Part shown: positions 24,452-35,923 of the stretch, in pieces
How the letters are laid out: each line of letters begins with the position of its first letter
How positions within the stretch are numbered: the first letter of the stretch is position 1
Source of the DNA: Posidonia oceanica
Taxonomy: Eukaryota; Streptophyta; Magnoliopsida; Alismatales; Posidoniaceae
Length of the DNA stretch: 64,000 nucleotides
NCBI GenBank assembly: GCA_037176725.1
Contig: JAZBRS010000029.1
Span: 49,486,001 to 49,550,000, forward strand
Direction of reading: 5' to 3'
Made by a program: the position numbers and the translations under genes
The notes under the pieces: model-generated
What the model saw: only the letters and a program-made list of their open reading frames with translations
Databases searched by the model: none
Told to the model about the DNA's origin: nothing

Positions 24452-27400
24452 AGCGCACTCAACCCATTCCTGCCCCTGTTTAAAACCTCACTTCCACTCC
24501 TCCTTCAGCACCTTTTTTGTCGTCCTGAGAGAGAGAGCACTAGAGCACCAAAGAGCACTCAATTCTCCCTCTCTTCCTCTGCAAATTCAGACTTCTTCTT
24601 CCTCTTCCTTTCCACTGAAACCTGCACCCGTTCCAGACCACAAACCACTCCCAATTCCTCCCCTAATCTCACCCAGAATCCCAGCATCACAGCCCCTTCA
24701 TTCCACAGCCAATCCACCCCAGAAATCACCCCGCAACCTCCATCTACTTCCAGTAGAACCCAACATCACCCCTTCCCGAAATTCCCAACTCCCCTGAGCC
24801 CGAAACCATCCCAAATTCCACCATCTCACTCCCTGAATCACCAGCTCCCTAAACCACTTGAGCCTCAGCCTTCATCCCCACCACAACCCAAACCTAGCAC
24901 CACAAACAACTGCATCACTTTCTATCCAAAAATCCCTCCATCAGCAAACTCCTTCTCCAGCCCTCCTCAGACTCACCTAAGCATCTAGAATCCTTCACCA
25001 AGGTCCCAGGAGTCTGCCAGAAGCTTCCATCCAATCCAGAGAGTAGCAGACACCCACTCCCACCTCCGGCTGTTCCTGCAACACCCAAAGTCCCCATTTA
25101 TCGTGCCGGTCTGCAGAGCTCCATTCCAAGCACGTAGCAAGCTCCAGGGACCCGCACGGAGTCGTTCCAAGCCTTCGCAAGCCATCAGCGACGCCTGCAG
25201 CAGCCAGTCCAACCTCGCCGGCATCTGCAGAATCAGCTCGCGTCGGGGGAGTGCTCCGGACGCCACAACAGGTACTGCTTCACGCCATTAGCTTAGGTTT
25301 CTTTCCCTCTTGCTTCTCCACCCCTTAGACTAGGGTTCTGTCGCCTTTCTCGCCGAGTCAACGCTGCTGTCTCCCCTTCCTCTCCGGCGAGCTCCGAACA
25401 AGATCCACCACTTCGGTTAGCAAAAAGCACTTCTGATCGTCGTCCGAGGTCCGCATGAGCTCCAGGAGTATGACCTTGCCTCCGGTTTCCCCTAGCGTCG
25501 CGCTGATCGTTCGGGCTGCCTCCGAACAGTTCTATAGGCTTCGTCGTCTTCTCCGGCCATCCTCAGGCCGTGTCACAGCCCTCCGACGCCACTCCAACCT
25601 CCGTGCGTCTCCGGAGCACACCGCCCGCCGTTCAGCGCCTCACCAGCAACCCTCTTCCTTTTCTCCGGCCACTGGTAGCGATTTGCTACAGTGGCCATTT
25701 CCTCTGCGTTTTTACTGTGCATTTATTTTTGCCAACTATGCATATTTTGCCCATTTTTACCTTGTGCTTTTATTTTATTGCTTTCTAGTCCTACCATCGT
25801 TTAAGAATCATTTAAGTTTGAATTTAAATCTTATGAAATTGCATGATTGCATGCTAGTCCTCCTGCTGTGTTTTTCTTTAAGTTTTAATTTATTTCTAGC
25901 CCAGCATGTTTTTTTATTTTCTTTTTAGTCCTCTGCAGTTACAGTTTATTTACTTTTCTTTATTTTCAGCCTAGCTATTTATTTTATTTACATTCTAGTC
26001 CTTTTTTAGTTCAATTTAAGTTTCTATCATTTAAATTCTAGTCCTACTATTTATTTTATTTACTTATTAGTCCTGTAGTAGTTCAAATAAGTTTTATGCT
26101 CTAGTCCTGTGGTTTTTTATTTTTGCATGTTAGTCCTTTAGTTGTTAATCTCATTTAATATCATGTTTTTACCTTAGTAAATTGCATTTTAGCCCTCCTC
26201 TTTATTTTATTTACTTTTTAGTCCTCTGATCTATTGATTAAAGTATTTATTTTCCATCTTTTCTTATTGCATTGCATTTTCATCCCATGCTTTTTGATTT
26301 TTGTACATAGGTCCTTCATTTGCATGCACAGCATCTGTTTTTCAGTATTTTTCCTTATAAAATTGCATTTTAGACCCTGTATGTTTTAAAATTACACATA
26401 GGTCCTCTGTATATTTATAAAATTCATTTTTCAGCATTCTTTTGCTTATAAAATTGCATTTCAGCCCTTGCATATTTCAAAATTGCACATAGGTCCACTG
26501 TTTACATTCACACACCTTTTAAATTCAGCATTTTACCTTATAAAATTGCATTTCAACCCTACATGTTTTCAAATTGCAAGTAAGTCCTTCACATGTTTTC
26601 AAAATCCATTTAAATGCATGTTTTCCTTATTAAATTGCATTTCAGACCGTGCATTTTGTTAAATTGCATTTAGACCCTCAAGTTTTCAAAAACCTAGCAT
26701 ATAAGCCCCTAACTTTTCAAAATCCTTGCATTTAGGTCCTTAACCTTTTCAAAATTTGCATATAGGTCCTTAAGTTTTATAAAAAGTCATTCTTAGGTCC
26801 TTTTCTTGCATTTTTACATGCATTGCACCCATGCATCTTTGCATTTGGCATCCTTGCACACACTTAAGCACTTCTAGCTCCCATTTATATGGGAGGACCT
26901 ATTTGCACACCCCTAGGACCTCTTTTACACTTAGATCCATTCTTCTCCCTTGTTCTGGCTCTTCTGCCTCGAAGCCTGCATATCTTCTGATCGGGCCGCC
27001 GGATCTTCTCAACCAAGCTACCTGAACAACTCCGGTGGAGCACGCTTCAATGTAGACAAAGCATTTCTCCGATCAGGCATCAGATCTCCAAGGTAAGTCC
27101 TCCTGAACTCCTGCACAACATTCATTTGCACATCATTTGCATTGCATGCATTGTTTTTGCTTTCTGTTTCCTCGAGCATGTGGATTAGGACTCCCTCTTC
27201 TTATCTATCAACTCTATCTCCCCTTTTCGCGTACTCTCAGTGTTTTGGGTCGAGTTTTCCCTGGATTCACTACTAACTGCGACTTTCTTCCCCCTTTTCC
27301 ACGATCCGATCGCATCATGAGCTTTTGGCAGCGTGCGAGACACATCGTGGGACGGATTAGTGGGAAACAGTCACAAGACAGTGGTAATCCCTCCACTTAC

Positions 27401-27555
27401 TTCCTTTCCCCTTTGTAGGTCTTCACACTTACATTGCGTGGTCTTTAAGCGGTGTTTGCTCTCACACAATACTCCACTTATTTCTCTTTACTTGATCTGC
27501 TCTTCTCCTTTGTATCTGTATCTGCATGGCTTTCTCGATACTTTATTTTGCCTGC

Positions 27556-27870
27556 TTTGGCACCGTTTTGCGTGTCTACTTCGCTTTTGGCACCGTTTGG
27601 CTTGCTTGCTTCGTTTTCTCGCACCATTTTGCGTGCCAATCTTGTTTTGGCACTGTTTTGCATGCCCACTTTGTTTTCTCGCACCGTTTTGCGTGCCGAT
27701 CTTGTTTTGGCATCGTTTTGTGTGCCCTCTTTGTTTTCTCACACCATTTTGCGTGTCGATCTTGTTTTGGCACCGTTTTGTGTGCTCGCTTTGTTTTTCA
27801 CACCGTTTTGCGTGTTTGTCTTGTTTTTCGCACTGTTTCGCTTACCGCCTCTGTTTCTCGCATCGCTTTG
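27556..27870 (+). repeat. LTR minisatellite in LTR-D, about 11 units
   Basis: Units of about 30 bp alternate between two joiners, TTTGGCACC and TCTCGCACC, giving a dimeric order of about 60 bp for most of the array. Confidence 0.8.
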
Positions 27871-28583
27871 CGTGTTTTATGCTGTTTTCTCTTGCATGTC
27901 GCCTGCATTGCTTGGTTTTACCGTCGTTTTGCTTTATCGCTTGTATTTGCATATAGGGCAGTGATGCTTACTGCCTGGGGTTCTCACGAACCAGGGTTCG
28001 CCCAGTTCGGAACACAGACAGCGTTGCTGAGCGCTTAGACTGCACGTTTACTTCCTTGCATTGCATTCCATCACTTAGAGCACACCTATGAGCATCTAGA
28101 TAGGCATTCATTGGCACTTAGGCATTCAAACCTGCATTTCCCTGCGTATGCGAGCGTAAGCCTAGAAAGACCGATTCTCGGGCGTGTCGGGGGTGCCTAA
28201 CACCTTCCCCGCACGTAATAGGAGTCCTTGCCCAGTCTTTTGGCCCGCAATGACCATATTGCCCTTATCCTAGGCATGAGTCATATCATTTGCATTCATT
28301 TGCATCTGTTTTCTTTTGCATTGCTTTGCATTGCATCCTTTGCTTGGTTTTGCGTGTTTATTCACGTATTTCCCCGATTTTCCTTGTCTCCCGATAATAG
28401 ACACGGTGGCGACTCTGAATTGTCTTATCTTCTTCTTCTCTTATCTTTTCTCCTCTGTTTTAAGTGTTTTTGAGTTGAGCCTTCCTCCTCGGACATAGCC
28501 GCTAATAGTGAACCTGATTCAGATTGGTGTACGCGAGCTTTTGGCAGTGTGCATGGACGATCTAAACACTGGGATTACTACAG

Positions 28584-28601
28584 TGGCGACTCCGCTGGGG
28601 A
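28584..28601 (+). other. Primer-binding site of element D (tRNA-Arg type)
   Basis: TGGCGACTCCGCTGGGGA begins two bases after the LTR end. It is the same 18-mer as in element C and has one G:U-compatible difference from element E. Confidence 0.88.
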
Positions 28602-28738
28602 TGCTAGACTCCGACTTTCGCCTTGGCTTTCGCTCGCTTGGGATTTGCTTTCTTTGTTTGCCTTTGTGCCCTTTGCCATGCTTTTGCTTGCTTGTCTGCC
28701 TATCTGCTTTGCCCAGCGAAGTCGACAATGGCGACTCC

Positions 28739-28756
28739 GTTGGGGATACCAGACTC
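28739..28756 (+). other. Duplicated PBS-like sequence in element D
   Basis: TGGCGACTCCGTTGGGGA matches the true PBS at 28584 with one further C-to-T change. It lies 155 bp inside the leader and not at an LTR edge. Confidence 0.7.
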
Positions 28757-29030
28757 CGGCTTTTGCTTCTGGCTTTTCGCTCGCCTGTTTTGCAGCTTTG
28801 CCTGCCTTTGTGCCTCTTTTGCCTGTTTTGCTTGCTCTTCTTTGCCAACTCCTAGCAAGTCGCCTCGTGGTTACTCTGCTTAGGTTTGGCACCTCCCTCG
28901 CCTGCTTTACCTTGGTTTTTGCTTTGCCTTGCTCTACTTTGTCTCTATTACTTGATTGCTTGCTTTATTCTTTGCTTCTACTCTTGCCTGCTTTAATGCT
29001 TACCTGTCTTTACTTCCTTTATCTTACTTG

Positions 29031-29035
29031 CTTAT
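29031..29035. repeat. Target site duplication of element E, left (CTTAT)
   Basis: CTTAT precedes the TGTTGACACC start. The same CTTAT follows the ACTACA end at 55710-55714. The joined flanks read as a continuous element D leader, matching the E leader near 34881. Confidence 0.95.
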
Positions 29036-32000
29036 TGTTGACACCCCATTTTGACAAGGCTAAATTGGTAGGTCTCTCGGGCGGCTAGGAAAAACCTCAA
29101 ACCTCAAAACCAAAACCTAGAACCACACCCATTTTCTAACCCAGCAAACCACCCCAAAACCCTCTCAAAACCTTACCCTGAAACCATCCAAGACCTTACC
29201 CAAAAACCATCCAAACCTAGGTCCAAATCCATACCTCTCCCTCTCTCTTTCCCTCTAAAACAAGCCCAAACTCAACCTAGGATCACACCCCTTTCCCGAA
29301 CCCAAAAACTAACCAAAAACCATAGGAAAACTCACCATCCCTGACTTAACAAACCCACCAAAAATCCTAGAAACTTTCAAACCAAAACCACTCCTAAAAA
29401 CCCTAGGAAACTTAGGCAAAACTACCCTTTTTCTACACCTCAAAACCCTTCCAAAACTTTCTCAAAACCAAACCAAAACCCTAGGTCCCACACTAGAGAC
29501 CCTAGACTACACACCCACCAAATTTCACTCCTTTTTGAAACCTCTAAGACCTCCATTTACTCAAATTATCCTTTTCTCTCTCCTGGATTATTCTTTTCTC
29601 TCGCCTCTCTCTCTCCTGATTATCATCCTTCTTTCCACCTCCTTTTCTCCCTCTTTTTTGTCCAGCTGTGGGCCCCCTTGTGCTTCTATCTGTTCTCAAT
29701 CTTATTCCTATTTTTATCTTATTTTTACCATTTTCTTTGATTTTCAAAAAATTATTTTCCTTCAACTCCGCTCTTTCTTATTTATCCCTCCATTTATCCC
29801 TTTTCCTCTCCTTTCTAATTTCCTCTTCTCCTCTCTTACTAACCCCCTAAAAAACCTTTAAAAACATTTAAAACTCTAAAACAAAAGAGAAACAAGTCAA
29901 AATCCTAAAAATAAATAATTAAAAACTTAAACAAACAATCAAAAACAAAAACCTAACTAAATCCAATTAAAAAAGGAAATTGAGAATGCAAGTTAAAAAA
30001 TGCAAAACAAACAAAAAGAAAATGCTATAAAATCAAAGAAAAAACCAAGATATAATCAAAACAAGCTAGAGTAAAAACCCTACTAAAAACAATCAAAAAA
30101 ACAAATCCTAAAAAGAAAGAGAACAACTTAAAATACTAAGGCAGGTAATCAAAAAAAAGGGGGAAAACTTAACTTAACAATTCTAAAAGAAACAATTTGA
30201 AAACTTAATTGAAACAAACAATCAAAAATTTGAAAACGCTTAATTAAACAAGAAAAACTTAACTAAAAAATATTAAAAGAATCCAACAAACAAAATCAAA
30301 TTCAAAACAAAACTTAAACAAAACCCTAAAAAAGGATTAAAATCAAAGGCTAAAACTCTCCCTAATTAATTTAAAAACAATCTTTAAAAAACCTAATCAA
30401 AAATTCCAAAGACTTAACAAGAAAAACATGACTAAAAGACAATTTAAAAACTTAACAAACATTTAAACAAAAATCAAAAACCACTTAAAGAAAACTCAAA
30501 ATCCTAATCAAAACTAAAATTCCTTAATCCTAAAATCCTAATTAAAAACAACCATTAAAAAACCAAATCTAAAAATCCTAACTTGGGCAATCACCTTAAA
30601 GTCTTTTTATTTTTATTCTCATTTTATTTTATTTTTATTCCTTTTTATCCTTCTTCTTTCTCCTCTTTCTTTCTTTTTCTTCCTTCTTCCCTTTCTTTTC
30701 TACCTCTCCCTCTTTTGGTCCAGCTCATCTAACCCAACTCTTCCCCTCCTTCTTTCCTTCTTTCTTAATTTCTTTTTTTGCTTCAAGCCCACAGCCCACA
30801 GCCCATACGTTTTCCCCCCTCTTTCCCTCCTTCTCTTCTTCTTCTTCTTCTTCTTCCAATCTTCTTCTCCTCCTCTCACAGCAAAATGACAGACCTCCTT
30901 CCTCTTTTTCAAACCTCCACCTGACATCCCATGGACTTCCCTCCTTCACTCCCATACCCTGTGGCCGAAGACCAACACAACAACCCCTTCCATGCTCTGC
31001 CATTGATGGCAGAAACCCATTCCTTTGACCACAGACCCCAGAAAATTCAGTGGAGAGGGAGGGGATCAAAACCGTTTTTTCCTCTTCACAACCCATCTTT
31101 TTTGGGCACACACTGGAAACCCAAGCAACCACCTTCCTTCCCCCACTTCCAGAAGCCAAAAACCATTAGGAATCACCCCTGAAACGACCCCTCCAAAGCT
31201 TCAGCACCCAACACCTTTCAGACCGAACTTCTCCATTGCAAATCCACCACTACAAGCCTCCTAAAATCCCAGAACTTTGCCATCGCACTCACCAAGTAAC
31301 CACCTTCCCAAGCCACCCAAAATCGCATCCTGAAACCTCCCACACTCCTCACATTCCACTACAAACACTTGGGTTCCATTTTTGCCTGAAAACTTCAAAC
31401 CTCCATAACTCCCTCCACACTCAATGGAATTCACTTCCGCTTCTTCCCACGCACTCCCCAGACAACCACCTAGCCGCCCGTACCCTTGGCACGGCCTGGA
31501 ACGCCACACATCGCCGTACCCACCTCGGCCTTCGCAGCAAGAGTCCTGCTGAACCAGATCTTGCACCGGGCCGTGGAGCTTGCTTCTGGAAGCTCCGTCA
31601 TCCTCCTTGGACCTCCGGCGACGTCCCCGAGCATCCCTCACACCAGCAGCAGCAGCCGCACATCGCCATCTCCACCTCCCTCCGGCCGGCCGAAAGTCAC
31701 CTAGGTGGGTGGCCCTCTCCAGCGTGCGCAGCGGCCGAAATCACCCTCCTCCGGATTCTCCTCTTCCTCCTCTAGCTCCTCGGCCTTTCCCCGAGGGTTT
31801 TCGTCGCCTGTGCCGCCCACACGAGCTCGCCGAAGTCACCATCTTCTCCGACGCCGGTCGTCGGTGCTCCAGCTGCAGCCGCGTTCCCGCGAGCCTCCGC
31901 CGCCGCCGACGCCACTGCAAGTCTCCTCCACCTCCGCCGCATCACGCCGCACACCCCCGCACCATCCCCGCGCCGCGCTGAAGCCTCCTTCGCCAGTCCA

Positions 32001-33212
32001 GAGCAATCGCCGGCGAGCCTCCGGCCATCTTCTCCACTGTAAGCCTACTGTTCCTTTTTATTTTTTTTCAGTAACTTAGTTTAATTTTCTTGCATTGCAT
32101 TGTTGTCATTATAACTTTCTAATATTGCATCCAAGTCCTGATCAGATTAAGATTCATGTTATGCTGATTTGAAATCATGTTGAATTGCAATTAAAGTCCA
32201 CATTCTTGCCTATTTGCACTGTCATCCACATGCTGTTTGTTTTCTTATATTGTCTTTTAAATTAAGTCCTGCATGTTTCTGTTATTACACATTGGTCCTC
32301 TGTTGTTGTGATTTAATCTTGTTTCTTTAGATCTAGTCCAGTAAGTTGCCATATTTGCATATCAGTCCGTTCTTGGTTCAACATGGCTTGCCATGCTTTA
32401 CTGTTTGCCCCAGCATGTTTTTATTTTTGCAATTAGGTCCTTCAGTTGTTAAATGCCATTTAAATGCTTGCTGTTATCTTATTAAATTGCTGTTAAGTCT
32501 TGATCTTTGCATTATTTGCATGTTGGTCCTTTGATCTGTCATCAAGCATTCTGTTTGCATCCTTCATTCACTGCATTGCATGCTTAGCTCTTGCTTCTTG
32601 ATTTTGCACATAGGTCCTCTGCATCATGCATAGCATGCATTTAGCTTGCATTTTTCTTACAAAATTGCATTTCAACCCCTGCATGTTTTAAAATTGCATA
32701 TAGATCCTCCATATGATTGCAAAGCCTATTCCAGTGCATGTTTACCTTATTAGGTTGCATTTTGAACCCTGCATCTTGCAAAATTGCATTCAGACCCCTA
32801 AGCTCTCAAAAATCTTGCATAAAAAGCCCCGAACTTTTCAAAATCTTTGCATTTAGACCCTCATTCTTTCAAAAATTGCATTTAAGTCCCTAATTTTCTG
32901 AAAAATCATCCTTAGGTCTTTTCTTGCATTTTGCATGCATTGCACTCATGCATTCTTGCATTTTTGCATTTCTTGCACACACTTAAACACTCTTAGCTCC
33001 CATTCACAGGGGAGGACCTATTTTGCACACCCCTAGGACCTCCTTTACACTTAGATCCATTCTTCTCTCCTGTTCTGGCCCCTCTGCCTTGAAGCTGGGA
33101 TATCTTCCAATCCGACCGTTGGATCTTCTCAACCAAGCTACCTGGACGACCCCGGCGGAGCGCTCTTCAGCATGGACCAAACAGATCTCAGATCAGGCTT
33201 CAGGTTTCCCAG

Positions 33213-33539
33213 GTAAGTCCTCCTGAACCCCTGCACAGCATTCATTTGCGCACCATTTGCATTGCATGCATCGTTTTCGTTTTCTGTTTCCTCGAACATG
33301 TAGAACAGGACTTCCTCCTCTTATCTATCAGCTCTGCTCCCCTTTTTCGCGTATTCCCAAGTGCTTTGTGTTGTGTTTCCCCTGGATTCACCACTAATTA
33401 CGACTTTCTTCCCCCTTTTTCACGATCTGATCGCACTGCGAGCTTTGGGCAGCGTGCGAGAAATATCGTGGGACGGTTTAGTGGGAAACAGTTGCAAAAT
33501 GGAGGTGATCCTTCCACTTGCTTATTCTCCCCATTGTAG
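33213..33539 (+). other. Intron-like segment conserved in the LTRs
   Basis: A strong donor (CAG|GTAAGTCC) and an acceptor (TTGTAG|GTCTTCAC) lie 327 bp apart. The pair recurs at 54260-54586 (LTR-E3), 27093-27418 (LTR-D) and 17494-17184 on minus (LTR-C). In LTR-A it is split by LTR-B (3083 and 9562). LTR-F keeps a weaker donor (GGTACGTC, 63728). Spacing is 311-327 bp in every intact copy. Splicing is inferred from the motifs only. Confidence 0.45.
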
Positions 33540-33683
33540 GTCTTCACACCTACTCTGCGTGGCCCTTAAACAGTGTCTGTTCTCACACACGCACTGTTTG
33601 CTTCTCCTTTCGCTTCTCTTGTCTTCTCTCTTTGCATTTGCATCTGCATGGCTTTGTCGATGTTTTATTCCGCTTCGCTTTTC

Positions 33684-33960
33684 TGGCACCATTTTGCGTG
33701 CCCGCTTTGCTTTTGGCACCGTTTCGCGTGCCCGCTTTGCTCTTGGCACCGTTTTACGTGCCCCCTTCGTTTTCTGGCACCGTTTTGCTTGCCTGCTTCG
33801 TTTTCTGACACCGTTTTGCACGCCGCTTTGCTTTCTTGCACCGTTTTGCATGCCGCTTTGCTTTCTCGCATTGTTTTGCTTGCCGATCTTGTTTTCTTGC
33901 ACCATTTTGCGTGCTGCTTCCGCTTCCTGCATTGTTTTGCGTGTCTTATGCCGTTTTCCT
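33684..33960 (+). repeat. LTR minisatellite in LTR-E5, 9 units
   Basis: Nine units of about 30 bp, built on GGCACCGTTTTGCGTGCC. The 3' LTR of the same element has 11. Confidence 0.85.
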
Positions 33961-34228
33961 TTGCATGTCGCCTGCATTGCTTGGTTTTACCGTCGTTTTG
34001 CTTTTTCGCTTGCATTTGCATATAGGGCAGTGATGCTTACTGCCTGGAGTTCTCACGAGCTAGGTTTCGCCCGGTTGGAACATAGACAGCGTTGCTAAGC
34101 ACTTAGACTGCACGTTTAGTTTCGTGCTTTGCATCCCACTACTTAGAGCACACCTATGAGCATTCATTCAAGCATTCATTGGCATTTAGGCATTCAAACC
34201 TGCATTTCCCTGCGTATGCGAGCGTAAG

Positions 34229-34352
34229 CCTAGAAAGACCGATTCTCGGGCGTGTCGGGGGTGCCTAACACCTTCCCCGCGCGTAACAGGAGTCCTTGCC
34301 CAGTCTTTTGGCCCGCAATGACCATCTTGCCCTTATCCTAGGCATGAGTCAT
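34229..34352 (+). promoter_or_regulatory. Conserved 3' LTR block (copy in LTR-E5)
   Basis: The block runs from CCTAGAAAGACCGATTC to CTAGGCATGAGTCAT and is almost identical to the copies in all the other LTRs, although the flanking LTR sequence differs strongly between subfamilies. Confidence 0.6.
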
Positions 34353-34597
34353 CTCATTTGCATTTGCTTTCCTTCGCATTGCTTTGCATTGCATTTCTTG
34401 CTTGGTTTTGTGTGTTAACTCACGCATTTCCCCTGGTTTTCCTTGTCTCCCGATAATAGACACGGTGGCGACTCTGAATTGTCTTATCTTCTTCTTTTCT
34501 TATCTTTTCTCCTCTGTTTTAAGTGTTTTCGAGTTGAGCCCTCCTCCTCGGACTTCGCCGCTAATAGTAAGCCTGATTCTGATTGGGATTACTACAG

Positions 34598-34615
34598 TGG
34601 CGACTCCACTGGGGA
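34598..34615 (+). other. Primer-binding site of element E (tRNA-Arg)
   Basis: TGGCGACTCCACTGGGGA starts one base after the LTR end. It perfectly complements the last 15 bases of plant tRNA-Arg(ACG) plus CCA, as I remember that tRNA, and this primer is reported for Ogre elements. Confidence 0.9.
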
Positions 34616-35923
34616 ACGCAGACTTCGGCTTTCGTTCCTGGCTTTTTCGCTTGCCTATTTTGCTACTTTGTCTGCCTTTTGTGCCTTCTTTGCCTGTTTT
34701 GCTTGCTTTTCTGTGCAAACTCCTAGCGAATCGCCTCGCGGCTACTCCGCTCAAGTTTTGCACCTCCTTGCCTTGGTTTGTGCTCTGTTTTGCTTTGCTT
34801 TGCCTCTGCTGCTTGTTTACTTGTTTGTTTCCTTGCTTCTACTCTTATTTGCTTTACAGCTTACCTGTCATTACTTTCCTTATCTTGCTTGCTTATTATT
34901 GCTTCATTTCTTGCACGATGCATGTCTACATACTTGTTTGGCAACGATGCATGCTTTTTGAATGATGAATGCTTTCTTTTACACATTTGCTATGTCACTA
35001 CGCACGCACGTGCCCTGCTTATATGCCTTTTGACATGATGGATGCTTTCTCTTCACTATCATGCTCACAAACACCCGCACATGCCATGCACTTGCCTTTT
35101 GCTGTGTTGTATGTTGTTTGCCTGCCATATTTGGTTGATTTTCTTCCCTTTCACACATGCCATGCCTAGGATAGTAGAGACTTGTTTGCTCTCCCCGTGG
35201 TTAACTAAAAATGGCAAGTAAAAAGAACTTCTAGGAGCAACTAGAGACTTCAAACAATCCTTCACCCCCTTGGGTTAATAAAATGCGCAAGATAAAAGAC
35301 TTTAATCATTTGCATAAGCATCATATAGGACATGCATCTCCTCATCTGAGTCCACCTATTAGTCTGCGATGGATAGTCCTGGCCTCTTGTTCCACTGCTT
35401 TGGGCATGGCGCAAGTCAGTCGGTCTGTCCCCCCTTTGTTCAGGGGTCGTGTCGGTGTTAGTAGAGGGTACAACCCACGCCTTGGTGGGGTTGAGGCCAC
35501 CAACGCACCACCCTATCATTACCTGAGCTCTGGGCCAGGAGTTAGGCAGGGAACCCACTTTTCTGACTTGAGTCGGCGACCCGTACACCTAGGGATACCC
35601 GAAGTAGATCACCTGCTAAGATACACTAGGTAAGTAAGGGGGCAAACTAGAAAGCATACATATCATTCATGCCATCTAACTTAACTCATTTGCATCTGTC
35701 TTTCAGTTTCTAATTCCTGTTTCCTTCTGTTTGTGTCAGCAGTGATTGGTAAGCGAGTTCCCCTTGCTAGAGCTTGGGTACCGACCCTTTCTGACACCCC
35801 TGTTGCGACCTTGTTCGCGACCATTCCCCTTCTAAGCTATCCGCCTTTGCGACGATAGCTCCTAATAGGAATCGCCGTTTGCATACCCGTTGCAGCCCTA
35901 TTCTCACACGCTCTAGGTCAGCA
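34616..35923 (+). other. 5' leader of element E (non-coding)
   Basis: About 1.3 kb between PBS and gag. The first 500 bp are C/T-rich, with GCTTGCTT-like words. A block at 35283-35600 is conserved in the leaders of C and D. Ogre elements normally carry ORF1 in this position. Here I find no frame longer than about 190 codons, none shared between the three leaders, and no protein motif, so ORF1 appears to be absent from this side of gag. Confidence 0.65.

Larger units (their letters stand above)
22495..28582 (+). mobile_element. LTR-D, 5' LTR of element D
   Basis: This 6088-bp LTR starts at TGTAGACACC and ends GGGATTACTACA. Its start is partly duplicated: the first 40 bp are followed by a second, imperfect copy (TTTGATACCCTATTTTGAC). 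Segments: CT tract (about 22940-23230), G-poor A-rich block (23230-24000), GC-rich block with hairpin (24434-24451), TTGCAT-rich block (25700-26830), donor-like GT at 27093 and acceptor-like AG at 27418, minisatellite, and conserved block (28161-28285). The left flank GCAGC (22490-22494) would be the target duplication. The matching right end of element D is not in the window. Confidence 0.88.
28602..29035 (+). other. 5' leader of element D, first part
   Basis: C/T-rich leader sequence rich in CTTTGCC and GCTTGCTT words, without a credible gene. It contains a second PBS-like copy (28739-28756) with the same downstream context (ACTCCGGCTTT), which points to a tandem duplication of about 155 bp. 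It is cut at 29035 by element E and resumes at 55710. Confidence 0.75.
29036..34596 (+). mobile_element. LTR-E5, 5' LTR of element E
   Basis: It runs from TGTTGACACC to GGGATTACTACA. Segments: C/A-rich start (29036-29560), CT-rich tract (29560-29850), A-rich and G-poor block (29860-30600), T/C-rich block (30600-30880), C-rich then GC-rich block (30880-32040), T-rich block with TTGCAT and GGTCCT words (32040-33000), a block beginning GGGAGGACC, an intron-like segment (33213-33539), the minisatellite, two short hairpin-forming words at GCAGTGATGCTTACTGC (34027-34043) and just after, and the conserved block (34229-34352). Its GC-rich block is diverged from those of A, B, C and D, so E is a separate subfamily. 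Confidence 0.95.

Noticed and set aside
28508..29088. Several overlapping frames of 86 to 179 codons around the element D leader
   Set aside because: They cross the PBS, its duplicate and the element E insertion point, so they cannot be one ancestral gene.
31236..32079. Frames of 124 to 179 codons in the GC-rich block of LTR-E5 (and 52287-53118 in LTR-E3)
   Set aside because: They overlap one another in different frames, are Pro/Ser/Arg-rich, and have no counterpart in LTRs A to D and F. Presence in both LTRs reflects duplication during replication and not selection.
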